Shown here in pieces: positions 21,601 to 33,762 of a stretch of 64,000 nucleotides of DNA (positions are counted from its first letter, which is position 1; the number at the start of each line of letters is the position of its first letter). The notes below the pieces were generated by a model. That model had not been told where the DNA came from. It did not search any database and was given only the letters and a program-made list of their open reading frames with translations. The stretch comes from Bostrychus sinensis (lineage: Eukaryota; Chordata; Actinopteri; Gobiiformes; Eleotridae): contig CM036239.1 of NCBI GenBank assembly GCA_020698575.1, forward strand, positions 11,846,763 to 11,910,762, written 5' to 3'. The position numbers and the translations under genes were made by a program.

Positions 21601-24600
21601 AATAAATGAATTAAATATGGTCAGAACTAAAAAGAGGTAGCTTGCAGAGTCATCATAATAGGATAGGGAATGTAGGCAATCGCCCAGGGCCCAGGGCCCA
21701 AAGGATGGTCATTTATCTGTACAATAGTGAACAAGCTCTTTCAGCGACGGAAAACAAACCACTGAAGTGACGCTGCCTCGCAATTCTCCTAAAAGGGATC
21801 TGGAGGGAAGTCAAATCATAAATTGTAACCAGCCTAAAATATTGTTTACCATCACAAATACACCAGAAAACAAAAAATATATATATTTTGTTCAAATTCT
21901 CCGGGGGAGGACTCTGGGAACCCCTGCCTTATGCTGGTTGTTTTCAGCTTCTAGACTGTGATGATGTTACACTCTCAGATGGGGGGCGGAGCCAGTGTTA
22001 TTGTACAAGTTATTGGCTATTTTCATAAAAAATATCCCACCCAAAAAAAATTACAAATTTTGAACCTGATCATTCATATCAATGACAAGGTCCATAAAAA
22101 TCTGCATATTAATAATATACATTTTGCCTGCCCCCATCTCAATTAAATACTACAGGCCTATAAAATGTTGTGATGTCATCTGAAACCCAGCAATTGTCCC
22201 ACATATGCACCTGTCTGTTATGCATACAAGGCCACAATTCATAATATTAGGCACAAGGAGAGCTTATATTAATGCTTAGTAAAATGTTATCAAATGACCC
22301 TTGTTACCATGTTTTTGGTTTGAGGTGGGATTTACAAAACAAGGGAGCCTATATAGGGCCTCAGTTGTCCCTCTTGCCTAGGGCCCCTGTAGTGTCTGGT
22401 GTGTTACCTGTGCTTGTGTTTGAAGGATGTTAAATCCAGGAATTGATTCAAGTTTATCCAGAGTCCCTCCTGTATGAGCCAAGCCCCGCCCACTGATCAT
22501 GGGCACCTGAGAGGTACAAATTACAGTTATGGCACCATCAGGATGTTCTGGACATCTCAGATCGATAGATAGATAAGTTTATTGTCACATGCACAAAAAA
22601 GTACAGCGAAATTGTGCTTGGAGCAAGCCTCCGGGGCCGCAGCTATTTGTCAACGCCACCACACGTTCTCCAGAAAGTTAAATACAGTTTGCAAAGGCAT
22701 ACATACACAAACACAAGAGTAATGTAACATAACAAGACACTGTACACGTGGTCACGTGATGGAATTTTCATTTGGACTTGGGTGAAGGAGAGAGGAAAAA
22801 AAGGAGGAGGCAGACGGATGGAGGGGGGCTGGGATGGGGAGGGGTGAATGATGCAGTAAGAGTCTGAGCTTATGTTTTGAGAAATTGGAGCCACGACTCA
22901 GATGTTTACAAGTTCAGTTCTGTGGCTTGTCCTTGAAGGGAGATATGGCCAAGCTGACCTCCCGAACCGAGGGAGGAGATATACAGTGGGGCAAAAAAGT
23001 ATTTAGTCAGCCGCCAATTGTGCAAGTTCTCCCACTTAAAAAGATGAGAGAGGTCTGTAATTTTCATCATAGGTATACCTCAACTATGAGAGACAAAATG
23101 AGAAAAAAAAAAAATCCAGAAAATCATATTGTCTGATTTTTAAAGAATTGATTTGCAAATTATGGTGGAAAATAAGTATATGGTCAGCAAAGGTTCATCT
23201 CAGTACTTTGTTATATACCCTTTGTTGGCAATGACAGAGGTCAAGTGTTTTCTGTAAGTCTTCACAAAGTTTTCACAAACTGTTGCTGGTATTTTGGCCC
23301 ATTCCTCCATGCAGATCTCCTCTAGAGCAGTGATGTTTTGGGGCTGTCGCTGGGCAACACGGACTTTCAACTCCCTCCAAAGATTTTCTATGGGGTTGAG
23401 ATCTGGAGACTGGCTAGGCCACTCCAGGACCTTGAAATGCTTCTTACGAAGCCACTCCTTCGTTACCCGGGCAGTGTGTTTGGGATCATTGTCATGCTGA
23501 AAGACCCAGCCACGTTTCATCTTCAATGCCCTTGCTGATGGAAGGAGGTTTTCACTCAAAATCTGACAATACATGGCCCCATTCATTCTTTCCTTTACAT
23601 GGATCAGTTGTCCTGGTCCCTTTGCTAAAAAACAGCCCCAAAGAATGATGTTCCCACCCCCATGCTTTACAGTAGGTATGGTGTTCTTTGGATGCAACTC
23701 AGCATTCTTTCTCCTCCAAACACGACGAGTAGAGTTTTTACCAAAAAGTTCTATTTTGGTTTCATCTGACCATATGACATTCTCCCAATCCTCTTCTGGA
23801 TCATCCAAATGCTCTCTAGCAAACTTCAGACGGGCCTGCACATGTACTGGCTTTAGCAGGGGGACACGTCTGGCACTGCAGGATTTGAGTCCCTGGTGGC
23901 GTATCAAAAATTCCAAATATGAATAAATCCACATCCTCCACGGACCGGTGTTCTGACGAGATGTGCTACCTTGTCGAAATAAGCTACCGCCATTCAATTG
24001 CTATGGAGTGCTAACCCCCGCCCCCACCCTAACCTTAACAATAGTATAGGGAGTGGATAGTAGGGCAGGATGTCTCGACGGGTAGGAAGGAATTCCAGAA
24101 CACCGGGCAGGCAGGTTCCGCCAGGCTGGCAAGTTCCCCCGGTGCACCTCTCTTAGGGAGAAAATGTTGTCAATAGCGCTGAGCGACCAGTTAATCACTT
24201 CCAATTTGAGTATTTTCAGGAGCACAGCAAAGCAGGGGGTCAAAAAGAAAAAGTCTGACAGGACAAAAAAAGGAGCAAGCACTAGACAGAGCGGGAGCAG
24301 TAAGAAAACACATCTGCACTGTACAGAAGCAGGAAGTGGAAGTAGTAGCACTGTCATTTACCTTACAGTTACAAGCAGCTAACGCAGGTGCTAACACCAG
24401 ACTGACTTTATCTCCCACTCCTCCTGTTGAGTGTTTATCAACCACCTGTCCTGCCCACTCTGTGGGCCATGACAGCACTTCCCCTGATGTCATCATCCCC
24501 TGAGTGAGCGCTTGGGTCTCAGTGGCAGTCATGCCCTTCTGCCAGATAGCCATGAGCATGGCCCCTGTAAAGAGTAAAAATGGTAAAACAGAGACATGAA

Positions 24601-24769
24601 ACACAAGGCTTTTTAACTTTAACACAGTTGAATGTCACATACCTATCTGACATTCCTGAATGGTTTGGTTCGTCACAACTTTGATGAACATTTGAATCTC
24701 TTCATTACTCAGCTCCTTTCCATCTCTTTTCTTTTTGATCAGGTCTGTGATGGACAGCATTTTGGGCTG
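18696..24769 (-). CDS. tymp: Thymidine phosphorylase
   Basis: Catalyses reversible phosphorolysis of thymidine to thymine and 2-deoxyribose-1-phosphate in the cytosol (family knowledge). Nine coding exons on the minus strand: 24643-24769 (ATG at 24758-24760), 24362-24564, 22408-22506, 21430-21559, 21233-21351, 20978-21140, 20667-20894, 19867-20007, 18696-18841. From the ATG they sum to 1347 nt, 448 aa plus TGA. Visible hallmarks: KHSTGGVGDKVSLVLAPALA (phosphate-binding region), GRGLAHTGGTLDKLESIPG, YARRDATSTVDSLPLITG and ISKK (substrate residues), GAGRSRPETPINHSVGAKLL. Human TYMP has about 34 extra N-terminal residues; here an AG acceptor at 24770-24771 precedes the ATG by nine bases, so an upstream exon is possible. 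The intron 22507-24361 holds a Tc1-like element. Position beside shank3 fits vertebrate synteny. Confidence 0.95.
19165..19290. repeat. Fish (ATTC)n-tailed repeat, copy 2
   Basis: cattcattcattcattttct, then 'taggggtcgcgggtgactgg', 'gcctatcccagtaactttgg' and 'cagggtacaccctggacagg'. The best preserved of three copies in the window. It lies in a tymp intron. Confidence 0.8.
19380..19465. repeat. LINE/SINE tail fragment
   Basis: 'aaactttatttatatagcac', 'ctttctcagac' and 'cacaaagtgcttcacaat' resemble the 3' tail seen at 14905-14955 and 33770-33825. Only the tail is present. It lies in a tymp intron. Confidence 0.5.
22555..22640. repeat. Retroelement tail fragment with GATA repeats
   Basis: 'gatagatagataagtttatt' followed by 'gtcacatgcacaaaaaagta' and 'cagcgaaattgtgcttgga' is a common vertebrate retroelement tail. 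It lies just 5' (minus strand) of tymp exon 22408-22506. Confidence 0.4.
22984..23950 (-). mobile_element. 5'-truncated Tc1-like transposon
   Basis: The plus-left end is TA followed by CAGTGGGGCAAAAAAGTATT, the inverted-repeat tip of a well-known teleost Tc1 family. The minus-strand frame 23200-23946 encodes the catalytic part of a Tc1 transposase: HVQARLKFAREHLDDPEEDW, VIWSDETKIELFGK, KHGGGNI, QHDNDPKHTA and SPDLNPIENLW, i.e. a DD34E triad with all three acidic residues present. The N-terminal helix-turn-helix half and the other terminus are missing, since unrelated sequence begins near 23950. It interrupts a tymp intron and is not expected to be mobile. Confidence 0.9.
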
Positions 24770-24849
24770 CTAAAAAAATTAATTTAACAGAATGGACAGA
24801 CGGAACAAGTTCAGTCTCATGCAGGTGAATAAGTAGTTGCTGTAGGAAT

Positions 24850-25100
24850 AAACGTGTTCGAGATGAGCCAGACTTGTGCAGTGTCATCAGTGTCGGTCTG
24901 TGCGCAGTGCACGCCGGTTTCCACCGCATGCGACTCCGCTCCGCTGCACTGCGCAACGCACTCCGCAGTAAACACGCAGCCGTTGTAGTGAATGAGAGCG
25001 TTTCCACAGCCTCCGTCAGCTCTGCGGCGCCGGTCCGGCCATGCTCCGCTCTGCGCTGACTCCAGATCAGCCTCCGCAGCTCAGATCGCAACAAACAAGA
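24850..25100. promoter_or_regulatory. GC/CpG-rich segment upstream of tymp
   Basis: The 250 bp just 5' (minus strand) of the first tymp exon are much richer in G+C and CpG (e.g. 'ctgcggcgccggtccggcca') than the surrounding AT-rich DNA. A promoter or first-exon role is inference; no TATA box or start site was established, and the segment could also be a repeat. Confidence 0.35.
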
Positions 25101-25189
25101 AACTGGACGGGCACATAGAGTGACCACCTGTCCCACTGTTTGTTGTACTGCACATCTATTTAGGGGTCTATCCCCCCGTCCCACTGATT

Positions 25190-25834
25190 AACATAATCTC
25201 CTACTTTTTTATTGATGCTCAGTGGATCTTATTAAATTATTTATTCTTCCTTGTGTAAAATGTATACTAGATATTTGTGGTCATCCCATCTTGATAAGTT
25301 GGAATATTCTTTTGAATGTTATGTTTTGAGAATATACAGACTGAGAGATTAAATTTTTTTCTGTTCCATCTTTTTTTATTCCATTGAATAAAGTCTCAGT
25401 AAAGACATGACTTAGAAAAATTTGTGTTTTTGTAATAAAAACAGCACATCAGATGTTTTGTCACTAAACTGAGGCAACGTGTAGCTCAGTATGCTTTCTA
25501 AATTAGATGTGTACATCAAAGCTTTTATTTCTCAGGTTGTCCCATCTTGTCCCACCAAATCGTACAAATCGTTCCACTTTTTATATTTTTTGAGGTGGTC
25601 ACCCAAAGCAACATCCGGCTTTAAAAGTAATGTAACTCCGTACGAACGTTTTTTATTAGAATATTTACATTTAATCATTGTTTCTATTTTAGATAGTCCG
25701 TCTTAGAAAGCTGTTTACTTCCTACAGAAACAATGTCAGACACAATTTCATATTTATTGCACTTGTATAGCTTCTTCTAGTCCAGCTACTTCCCCGTTAG
25801 AGAGGAAACCCCGTGAAATGAAAGTGGACTGTAC
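25190..25834. other. Intergenic DNA without recognised feature
   Basis: AT-rich sequence 5' of tymp. No coding similarity or clear repeat termini seen. Confidence 0.4.
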
Positions 25835-26528
25835 TCATGGATGTATTATGGCCCATGGAGAAGGCGCACTGGGGCCCTGTCATTGCCCCATTTGTTCAGG
25901 AAGTACATTTGTCTGGCGAGTACATTTGCCATTTTATTGAAAAAATGTGAGCAATATTGTTTTTCTTGCCATTGTAAAACAAATGCAAGTCATCCATATA
26001 TTTTAACAAGCGATGTAACATAAACACTGATTTTTCTTAATTTTTTTGCAATTTCATGTTCCTGTGAACACTGCTGCTGAAGGCGGCTGCTTCACCTAAG
26101 GCAACATAAATATCACATTTTCACTTAACAATATCAAACATGAACTTTAAGAAAAATTTTAAAAGTAAAAGGCCCTCGAGTAAGCATGGTGTTGCTCCGC
26201 ATACCACGTGACCAATGGGCGCAATGGCGGGCTAGAGCGGTGACGCCACAAACCATAAAAAGTCATTTTTTAGCCAAATTAAAGTTTTGGGAGAGGGAAA
26301 AGTTCATGGTGTGAAAAAGATAATAAACACTAAAAAATCCAACCATTTTGGAAGCTGTAGGTGTCCTGCCGAACCCCAGCCATTTCTTTTTATATTGCGC
26401 TCAAAGGAAAAAATCCTATCTGGGCCGCTTTGGATTTTTCACTGCAGTTCTGCGGAGCGGCCACTAGGAAAATTGGCATCAGGGGAGAGGGGTTGGTGCC
26501 CTATCCAGGTTTTATTATACATCCATGA
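25835..26528. repeat. Possible DNA element with 12-bp inverted ends
   Basis: TCATGGATGTAT (25835-25846) and ATACATCCATGA (26517-26528) are perfect reverse complements bounding 694 bp. No target-site duplication and no coding sequence were seen, so this could be coincidence. Confidence 0.35.
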
Positions 26529-26929
26529 ATGAACTCCAAAGTGATCTCATATTAAATTAACTGCTAATTAAACTGTTTTCTGTTCTCTGAATTAGTTGTT
26601 TTGGCTTTTATTAATGGCTTTTATGGCACAAGCTCATACTTCTCGCGCATCCTCTTCCCAAGCTGCTCCAGGTTCCGCAGCTTGGCGTGGCGGAGTGGAG
26701 ACGGATCCAGTAGGCAAAGGTCTGCGCCATCATTCAGTGGTGGCCCACAGTGCAGCGGATATGCATGCAGTGGAAATCCGGAGTGTCCGACTTGCTCCCA
26801 ACTTGCTTTGATGTCCCAAGTGCGACAACAAAAGCTCTAAAGATCTAAACAAGACCAGCCATCTGCCAGCCAACGCAGTTCATCAGAAGCAACTGCGGAG
26901 GCTGCATGGCTCCGTGCATGATGGAGAGT

Positions 26930-29484
26930 GAAAAGTGGCCAATGGCTAACCAATTGTTTAACCACTGTATTAGCCACCACCAGAGGGTGGCTCGAAGTTG
27001 CTAAGGCAATGGCCAATCAGTTTTTAGAATGGTTTACCGCTGGTTAACCAGCCGGACAGACTCGGCAGGCCCAAACGTGTTGTGAGGGTCTGTTGGGAAC
27101 GTCTGGCTGAGCCCTCTGTCAGAGGGGTCTTCAACTCCCACCTCCGGGAGAGCTTTGACCAGATCCCAAGGGAGGCTGAAGACATGGAGTCCAAGTGGAC
27201 CATGTTCTCCACCTCTATTGTCGATGTGGCCGTTCGGAGTTGTGGCCGTAAGGTCTCTGGTGCTTGTCGTGGCGGCAACTCCCAAACCCGGTGGTGGACA
27301 CCGGAAGTAAGGGATGCCGTCTGGCTGAAGAAGGAGTCCTATTGTGGGCTTGTGGGACTCCTGAGGCAGATGACGGGTACTGCCAGGCCAAGCGTGCTGC
27401 AGCCCGGGCGGTTGTGGAGGCAAAAACTCGGGGCTGGGAGGAGTTCGGGGAGCCCATGGAGGTGGACTATCGGTTGGCCTCAAGGAAATTCTGGCAACCT
27501 GTCCGCCGCCTCAGGAGGGGGAAGCAGTGCTTCACCAACACTGTTTACAGTGGAGGTGGGGAGCTGTTGACCTCGACTGGGGATGTTGTCGGGCGGTGGA
27601 AAGAATACAGGGGATCTCCTCGATCCCACCAACACGCCTTTCATTGTGGAAGCAGAGGCTGGGGACTCAGAGGTGGACTCGTCCATCACTCAAGCTGAAG
27701 TCACTGAGGTGGTTGGAAAGCTCCTCAGTGGCAAGGCACCGGGGGTGGATGAGATCCGTCCTGAGTACCTCAAGTCTGGATGTTGTGGGGCTGTTGTGGC
27801 TGACACGTCTCTGCAACATCGCATGGCGGTCGGGGACAGTACCTCTGGACTGGCAGACCGGGGTGGTGTTCCCTCTTTTTAAGAAGGGGAGAGAGACTGG
27901 AGAGGAGAATTCGGCCGATAGTCGAACCTCGGATTCAGGAGGAACAATGCAGTTTTCGTCCTGGCCGTGGAACAGTGGACCAGCTCTACACCCTCTATCG
28001 GGTGCTCGAGGGTTCATGGGAGTTCGCCCATCCAGTCCACATGTGTTTTGTGGATTTGGAGAAAGCGTTCGACCATGTCCCTCATAGTGTCCTGTGGGGG
28101 GTGCTCTGGGAGTATGGGGTCCGGGGCCCTTTGCTAAGGGCTGTCCGGTCCCTGTACAACAGGAGCAGGAGCTTGGTTTGCATTGCCGGTTGTAAGTCAG
28201 ACCTGTTCCCAGTGCATGTTGGAATCCGGCAGGGCTGCCCTTTGTCACCGGTTCTGTTCATTATTTTTATGGACAGAATTTCTAGGTGCAGCCAGGGGCC
28301 GGAGGGAGTCTGGTTTGGGAACCACAGGATTTCATCTCTGCTTTTTGCGGATGATGTTGTCCTGCTGGCTTCCTCAAACCAGGACCGCACTGGGGCGGTT
28401 TGCAGCCAAGTGTGAAGAGGCCGGGATGAGAATCAGCACCTCCAAGTCTGAGGCCATGGTTCTCGACCGGAAAAGGGTGGCATGCCCTCTCCAGGTTGGA
28501 GGAGAGTTCCTGCCTCAAGTGGGGGAGTTTAAGTATCTCAGGGTCTTGTTCACGAGTGAGGGAAGGATGGAGCGTGAGATCGACAGGCGGATTGGTGCAG
28601 CATCTGCAGTAATGCGGTCGTTGTACTGGTCTGTCGTGGTGAAGAAGGAGCTGAGCTGAAAAGCAAAGCTCTCGATTTACCGGTCGATCCACGTTCTTAC
28701 TCTCACCTATGGTCATGAGCTTTGGGTCATGAGCGAAAGGACAAGCTCCCGGATACAAGCGGCCGAAATGAGTTTCCTCCGCAGGGTGGCTGGGCGCTCC
28801 CTTAGAGATATAGTGAGGAGCTCTGTCACCCGGGAGGAGCTCAGAGTAGAGCCGCTGCTCCTCCACATCGAGAGGAGTCAGTTGAGGTGGCTTGGACATC
28901 TGTTCCGGATGACTCCTGGACGTCTCCCTGGGGAGGTGTTCCGAGCATGTCCCACTGGGAGGAGGCCCCTGGGAAGACCTAGGACACGCTGGAGGGATTT
29001 TGTCTCCCGGCTGGCCTGGGAACACCTTGGGGTCCTCCCGGTAGAGCTGGAGGAAGTGTCTGTGGAGAGGGAAGTCTGGGCATCTTTGCTTAGACTGCTG
29101 CCTCCGCAACCCAGTCCCGGATAAGCGGTAGAAGATGGATGGAATTATATGAGGACAATGTCCGAGTGGCCTCTGTATTGACCATTAAGGCAGTGGCTTC
29201 TCAGTGGTAAACCGATATAAAAGTGGTAAATGCCAGAAAAAACTGGCTACATGAAAGGCTAACCATAAGTTTAGCCATTACAAGATGCCTCTGGTGGTGG
29301 CCAGTGCAGTTGTAAACCAGCGGTAAACCGTTCTCAAAAGCAGCCAGCCTCAATTTTAGCCACTATAAAAGTGGTTAACCAGCGGTAAACCATTCTCAAA
29401 ATTGGTTGGCCATAGCGTTAGCCACTTGGAGGTGCCTTCTGGTTAACTGTGGTTAACTGATTGGTTAGCCATTGGCCACTTTTC
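26930..29484. mobile_element. DNA element with ~120-bp inverted ends, split by a LINE
   Basis: Left end 26930-27051 is the imperfect reverse complement of right end about 29360-29484. Both contain gtggccaatggctaaccaat / attggttagccattggccac, and ggtttaccgctggttaacca / ggttaaccagcggtaaacc. The GCATGATGG motif flanks both sides (26916-26924 and 29501-29509) and may be a target-site duplication. Between the arms sits the LINE at 27052-29147. The 29150-29340 portion holds further internal copies of the 'accagcggtaaaccgttctc' motif. No transposase of its own seen. Confidence 0.75.
27052..29147 (+). mobile_element. Rex3-like (RTE clade) LINE, 5' truncated and frameshifted
   Basis: Frames in succession encode LINE protein: about 27120-27560 upstream region, 27690-27780 (VGKLLSGKAPGVDEIRPEYL), 27970-28380 reverse transcriptase (CFVDLEKAFDHVP, IRQGCPLSPVLF, catalytic LLFADDVVLLASS), then 28390-28660 and 28729-29124 (RWLGHLFRMTPGRLPGEVFR, RPRTRWRDFVSRLAW). 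At least two frameshifts and a TGA near 28657 break the frame. It ends 'gatggatgg', fitting the GATG-repeat tail reported for Rex3. Clade from memory of sequence and tail. Confidence 0.8.
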
Positions 29485-30088
29485 GATCTCGGCGCTGCTG
29501 GCATGATGGGAAAGCGCCCACCTGTCAGCAGTGAATAGATCTGAGTTTAGTGCTGATCAAAAATGTAACGCACCCACACTTCTCTGCCCCCCTCTCCTCC
29601 TCCCGCGCCTCTTTTTTAAGAACAAAATACCGACTAAGTTACAGTTTTGACCTGGATAAACTTTGTTCCCCACTGCTCAGTTTAAAGTGGAGTATTATTA
29701 AAGATATTGTGTATAATATCTGCTGTTATAGAAGGCTGTTAATCATTTATTACGTTTACATTTATTTATTATTATTTATAACTTAGACATAAAAACTAAG
29801 AATCACAGCTGAATGTGCCTCATGTTGTGTGCTCCTGAGCGCCTCATTTACGCACAGACTGTGGTCATGCCATAGATAGAAAAGTTCTTAGAATTCAGTT
29901 TAATGGATTTATTTCTCACATCCAACACACGTGAGAAGTGGATTTGGGGCGTGATGGTGCATGATCTGAGCCACAAACTGTTTGACTTCACTACAGGCAT
30001 ATTCCCCCTTCACAATCCAGGAGAGGCGCAGTTCATCTCCTAATGTGGCAGATTGGTCATGAGATAATGTGGTAGATTTGGTCATGAG

Positions 30089-30092
<4 letters not shown>

Positions 30093-30150
<58 letters not shown>
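30093..30150. repeat. (TA)n microsatellite
   Basis: About 58 bp of TA dinucleotides in the tymp-shank3 interval. Confidence 0.95.
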
Positions 30151-30151
<1 letters not shown>

Positions 30152-30480
30152 TCACACATACACACAATTAATCACAATTAAATGCACACGTTAAACAAAC
30201 GCTGCAATCCTGTTGTTTTGTTTGAGTTTATCTGTTAAGTAGAGTATTCCTGGTCTAAAATGATCATGCAGACGAGTTTGCTATTTCCAAGTTTAGCCTA
30301 TAGCAGTCCATGATCACCCCTGTGTGACTGACATCGCCCCAAACACACTGCACGCATACAGACACATGTCTAATTAACGCCTTATCATGGAAAGTCCCTG
30401 CAGTGATTTCAGATCATGTCCCTGATGTTTTACTCCAAAAAACTGTCAGAAAAGAGATCTTTACTTGCCAAAACTTAGTT

Positions 30481-30482
<2 letters not shown>

Positions 30483-30512
<30 letters not shown>

Positions 30513-30645
30513 GAGACATAGAGAAACAGAGAGAGAGACAGACAGAGGGAGACAGAGAGATATGCACACACAGAGAGAGAGACACGCACACAGAGAGAGA
30601 GAAAGAGACACACGCACACAGAGAGAGAGAGAGACACGCACGCAC

Positions 30646-30709
<64 letters not shown>
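30483..30709. repeat. Compound (GA)n / (CACA) microsatellite
   Basis: About 227 bp of GA dinucleotides interspersed with ACAGAGA and CACGCACACA blocks, ending in about 55 bp of pure GA. It generates spurious long Ser/Leu and Arg/Glu frames on both strands. Confidence 0.95.
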
Positions 30710-30710
<1 letters not shown>

Positions 30711-31289
30711 CAGAGATGCAAATGCAAATATTCAAATGTGATTAGAATTACCCTGAAGCCTGAGCATCTGACAAAGCCCACAGAGCACAGTGTATTAATA
30801 CAGAGAGTATAGAATGTACTGGGACATGCTCCAGGTCTGTTTTTACCTTTATCCCCTGTGGCTCCTAAAGGCATTTGGCTTTATTGTAAATCCTTTCATC
30901 TTTTATATGTTGTGTTTATAAGAACATGTTTTCACTCTGATGACTTGCCAGTTTTGTATTTGTTTAAATTGCAATTTAATGCAAAATAGTCTATTTCTTG
31001 AACAAATGTAATGATATGTTCTATAAGCGGTGATTAAAAATAAGTTTTGAAATGGCCGATTGTTCTGGACCTTCTGCATTACTGAGATTTGAAATTTGGA
31101 CCTTTGGATAAAAAGTCTGAGAACCCCTGACTTAGGGGGTGATGTGTAGTTATTGGTTGTGGTGTATTTGGGTGTTTTCTGTTGTGCTTCAATCTTGTGT
31201 TTCTTTTTCACTAATAGTCTGCCTCCATCACCTCAGCTGTAGGTCAAAGCCTCACCACTGCAGATTCAATACAATTCAATTTAATGCTT

Positions 31290-31298
31290 TTAGTATTA

Positions 31299-31332
<34 letters not shown>

Positions 31333-31335
31333 GTA
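31290..31335. repeat. (ATT)n microsatellite
   Basis: Tandem ATT/TTA trinucleotides in intergenic DNA. Confidence 0.9.
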
Positions 31336-33762
31336 TGACCCACACAGACTGACTGGCCTTAGTATTGAAGCTCACCTGCTAGTGTTACAGAAAGACAATG
31401 ACACTTTTTGAGAATGGATATTTGTGTAATCAGTTAAGTTAGTTAAGCTATTGGCCAAGTTACATAAGCACAACACGAGTAAATCAACTTCACCCTTGTA
31501 GAGTTTGAACAAAAATCAATAAAACTTTGCACTGACTTGCCACAATGGCACTTGATTAACAGGGCATTGAACATTGATACAGATGTCCAATGAGTGACCA
31601 AGACCTATATTTCCATGTCTAACACATAGACATTAAGGTATTTGCATTTATTTAATCTAAACATGTTTTGTCCTTTTTTACAAGAATCAGCAAAAAGAAA
31701 CATACCTGGTGTGGCGATGACAGTTTGTTACGTACAAATGAACCACATGACACTGAAGCAGCCACAGGTCAGTTTCCAGCAGCCAATGGGAATGAAGGGA
31801 GGGCGCGGTGATTTGTTGACTAGAGTTAGAAAAACAGGGTGAAAATGGTACAGACACATAATCTGCTGGTGTTTACATTATTAAGATAAAATGTTTCATA
31901 TTTTACAATGTACATGATTAAATTAATATTATGTTATAATATAAGGTCTCCTTCGAAAAATATGTTATCTCAAGGAACTTCCTGGTAAAATAAAGGTTAA
32001 ATAAATGTTGTGAAAACTCCAGCAAAACCCCTGAATTACCCAACAACTTTCTGTTGCGTGGTTGTAAACATGAAGGAGAAACTTATCTCTGCAGACCACT
32101 AGCTTTTAAAACTATTGCTGAATGGCACACTCCTCCTACGTCAAAAGTAACCAATTTACATTACAATACCAATACAAATACATTTATATTTCATCATAAT
32201 ATACAGTATTGTATATTATTGTGTTCAGTCTTGTGCTTCTGTGGTCAAGATGTGCTCTTCATGTGAAATAATTTCTTCTACTGTATCGTATTGTTACAAA
32301 ACCAAAGTAAAGGTTGTCAGTTATTAACCCAAAAGTATGCCTTTGGACCAACAAGGTCAGAGTTAAGACATCAGCAGTGTGCTGGGGTGAAGGAAAAGAG
32401 GACAACACAATTATAATAAATGACAATTTATTATAAAGATTACAATCTGTTGCGTTGCAGAGCTCTGCAGTGGTCATGCTGACCGGTTGTCATTGTGTGC
32501 TCTTTAGTTTTAGAAAAAGGAAGAGAAAAACTACAAGTACGCGCAACACCACTCACTCTGAAAAGTACAGACATACTGAAAAAGAGGAAGCTAGAAATGA
32601 GGAGAACCATAAAACATTGTAAAACAAGGTCTTACTACCAGAAAGCTTTCATACACTTGTCAGTGAGTTTGAGTCCTCAATCAAGTACAGGAAGCTTCTC
32701 AGGCCTCTCACCTTGTTAGCATTTGTATCACAGCACAGAGCAGCCACTTCTGTTCTGTCCAAGATTTATCAAATATCTACCAAATAATAGGCAGTGGAAT
32801 ATTATTTAAACATTACTTCTATATAATCTGCTGGAAGGCTAAATATATATAAATGTACTATAAATAAATTACATACAAGCCAGAAAAAAATCAATGTAAA
32901 TGTAAAAAGCTGTTTTATTAAATACAACTGGTCATAAAAACCCAAGATGGCAAATGTCCTTAGGGATTTCTCAAGTATCTAAAGCTTTGAAAAAAGCTAT
33001 TGTTTCATAGTTTTATAAGTAACAGACACCACTGACAACCATGTCAGTCAGAATTATGGTTAATTTCAATGTGGAGGTGCTGTTGCTAAAATCTTAAATC
33101 TTTCGTCAATAAAGATCTGACGATGATCTATTATTTATTACATGAAGGTTTAACTTTCATGTAACAAACAATGCTTAAACATTGCTAACCAAAATATGTT
33201 AACAGCAAGGTAAGATTGTATACAACACAAAATATCTCTTTTAAGGTGGAAGAACTGATGGCAAAAGTAACTTCTCAACCGAGCCTTGGTATCTTCCTGT
33301 TTTAATATAATAGATTTCAAGCTGCAATGAGTTTACTTTAAAATCACTTAAATGTTACATTGTGTGTAATATTAAAAATGGTTAAGTTCTCCTCTTTTGT
33401 TTGGTATAATCTATTATTAAGTTTCACACAATGGTCGATAATTAGAATTTTTTTTACTACAAAATATTACGGTATAAACTTTGTCTACCACATTATATTT
33501 TACATTATAGCTACATTCCGCTATACTATATCATACAGACTAATATAGTGCATTGTACAAATACTTGAAATAGTTCTCTGTAGTTTTAACATTAAGGTTT
33601 TCTTTCCCCGGTAAAAAGGCCTCTCACTGAACCTGTAAAACTTTGTGATTGTGGCTCGCCTTTGATAAGGTACTGTTTACTGCAGATGTGTGGTAAATGT
33701 AGGCACTGAACCATTGATTGTGCTTCAAAGAGACATATTGCACTGTAAAGTTATAATAATAA

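Larger units (their letters stand above)
29486..33750. other. Intergenic, no gene recognised
   Basis: Apart from the microsatellites listed separately and a SINE-type tail near 31965-32010 ('ttcctggtaaaataaaggtt'), no coding similarity or intact element was seen. Confidence 0.5.

Noticed and set aside
24191..24361. Extension of tymp exon 24362-24564 into downstream sequence
   Set aside because: A GT donor follows AAG at 24362 and the expected next residues VPMISGRG are found in the exon at 22408-22506.
27034..29109. Several long minus-strand frames opposite the LINE
   Set aside because: Shadow frames of the plus-strand Rex3-like element; no family similarity and atypical composition.
30414..30874. 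Long Ser/Leu-rich and Arg/Glu-rich open frames on both strands
   Set aside because: They are translations of a GA/CA microsatellite with no other sequence content.
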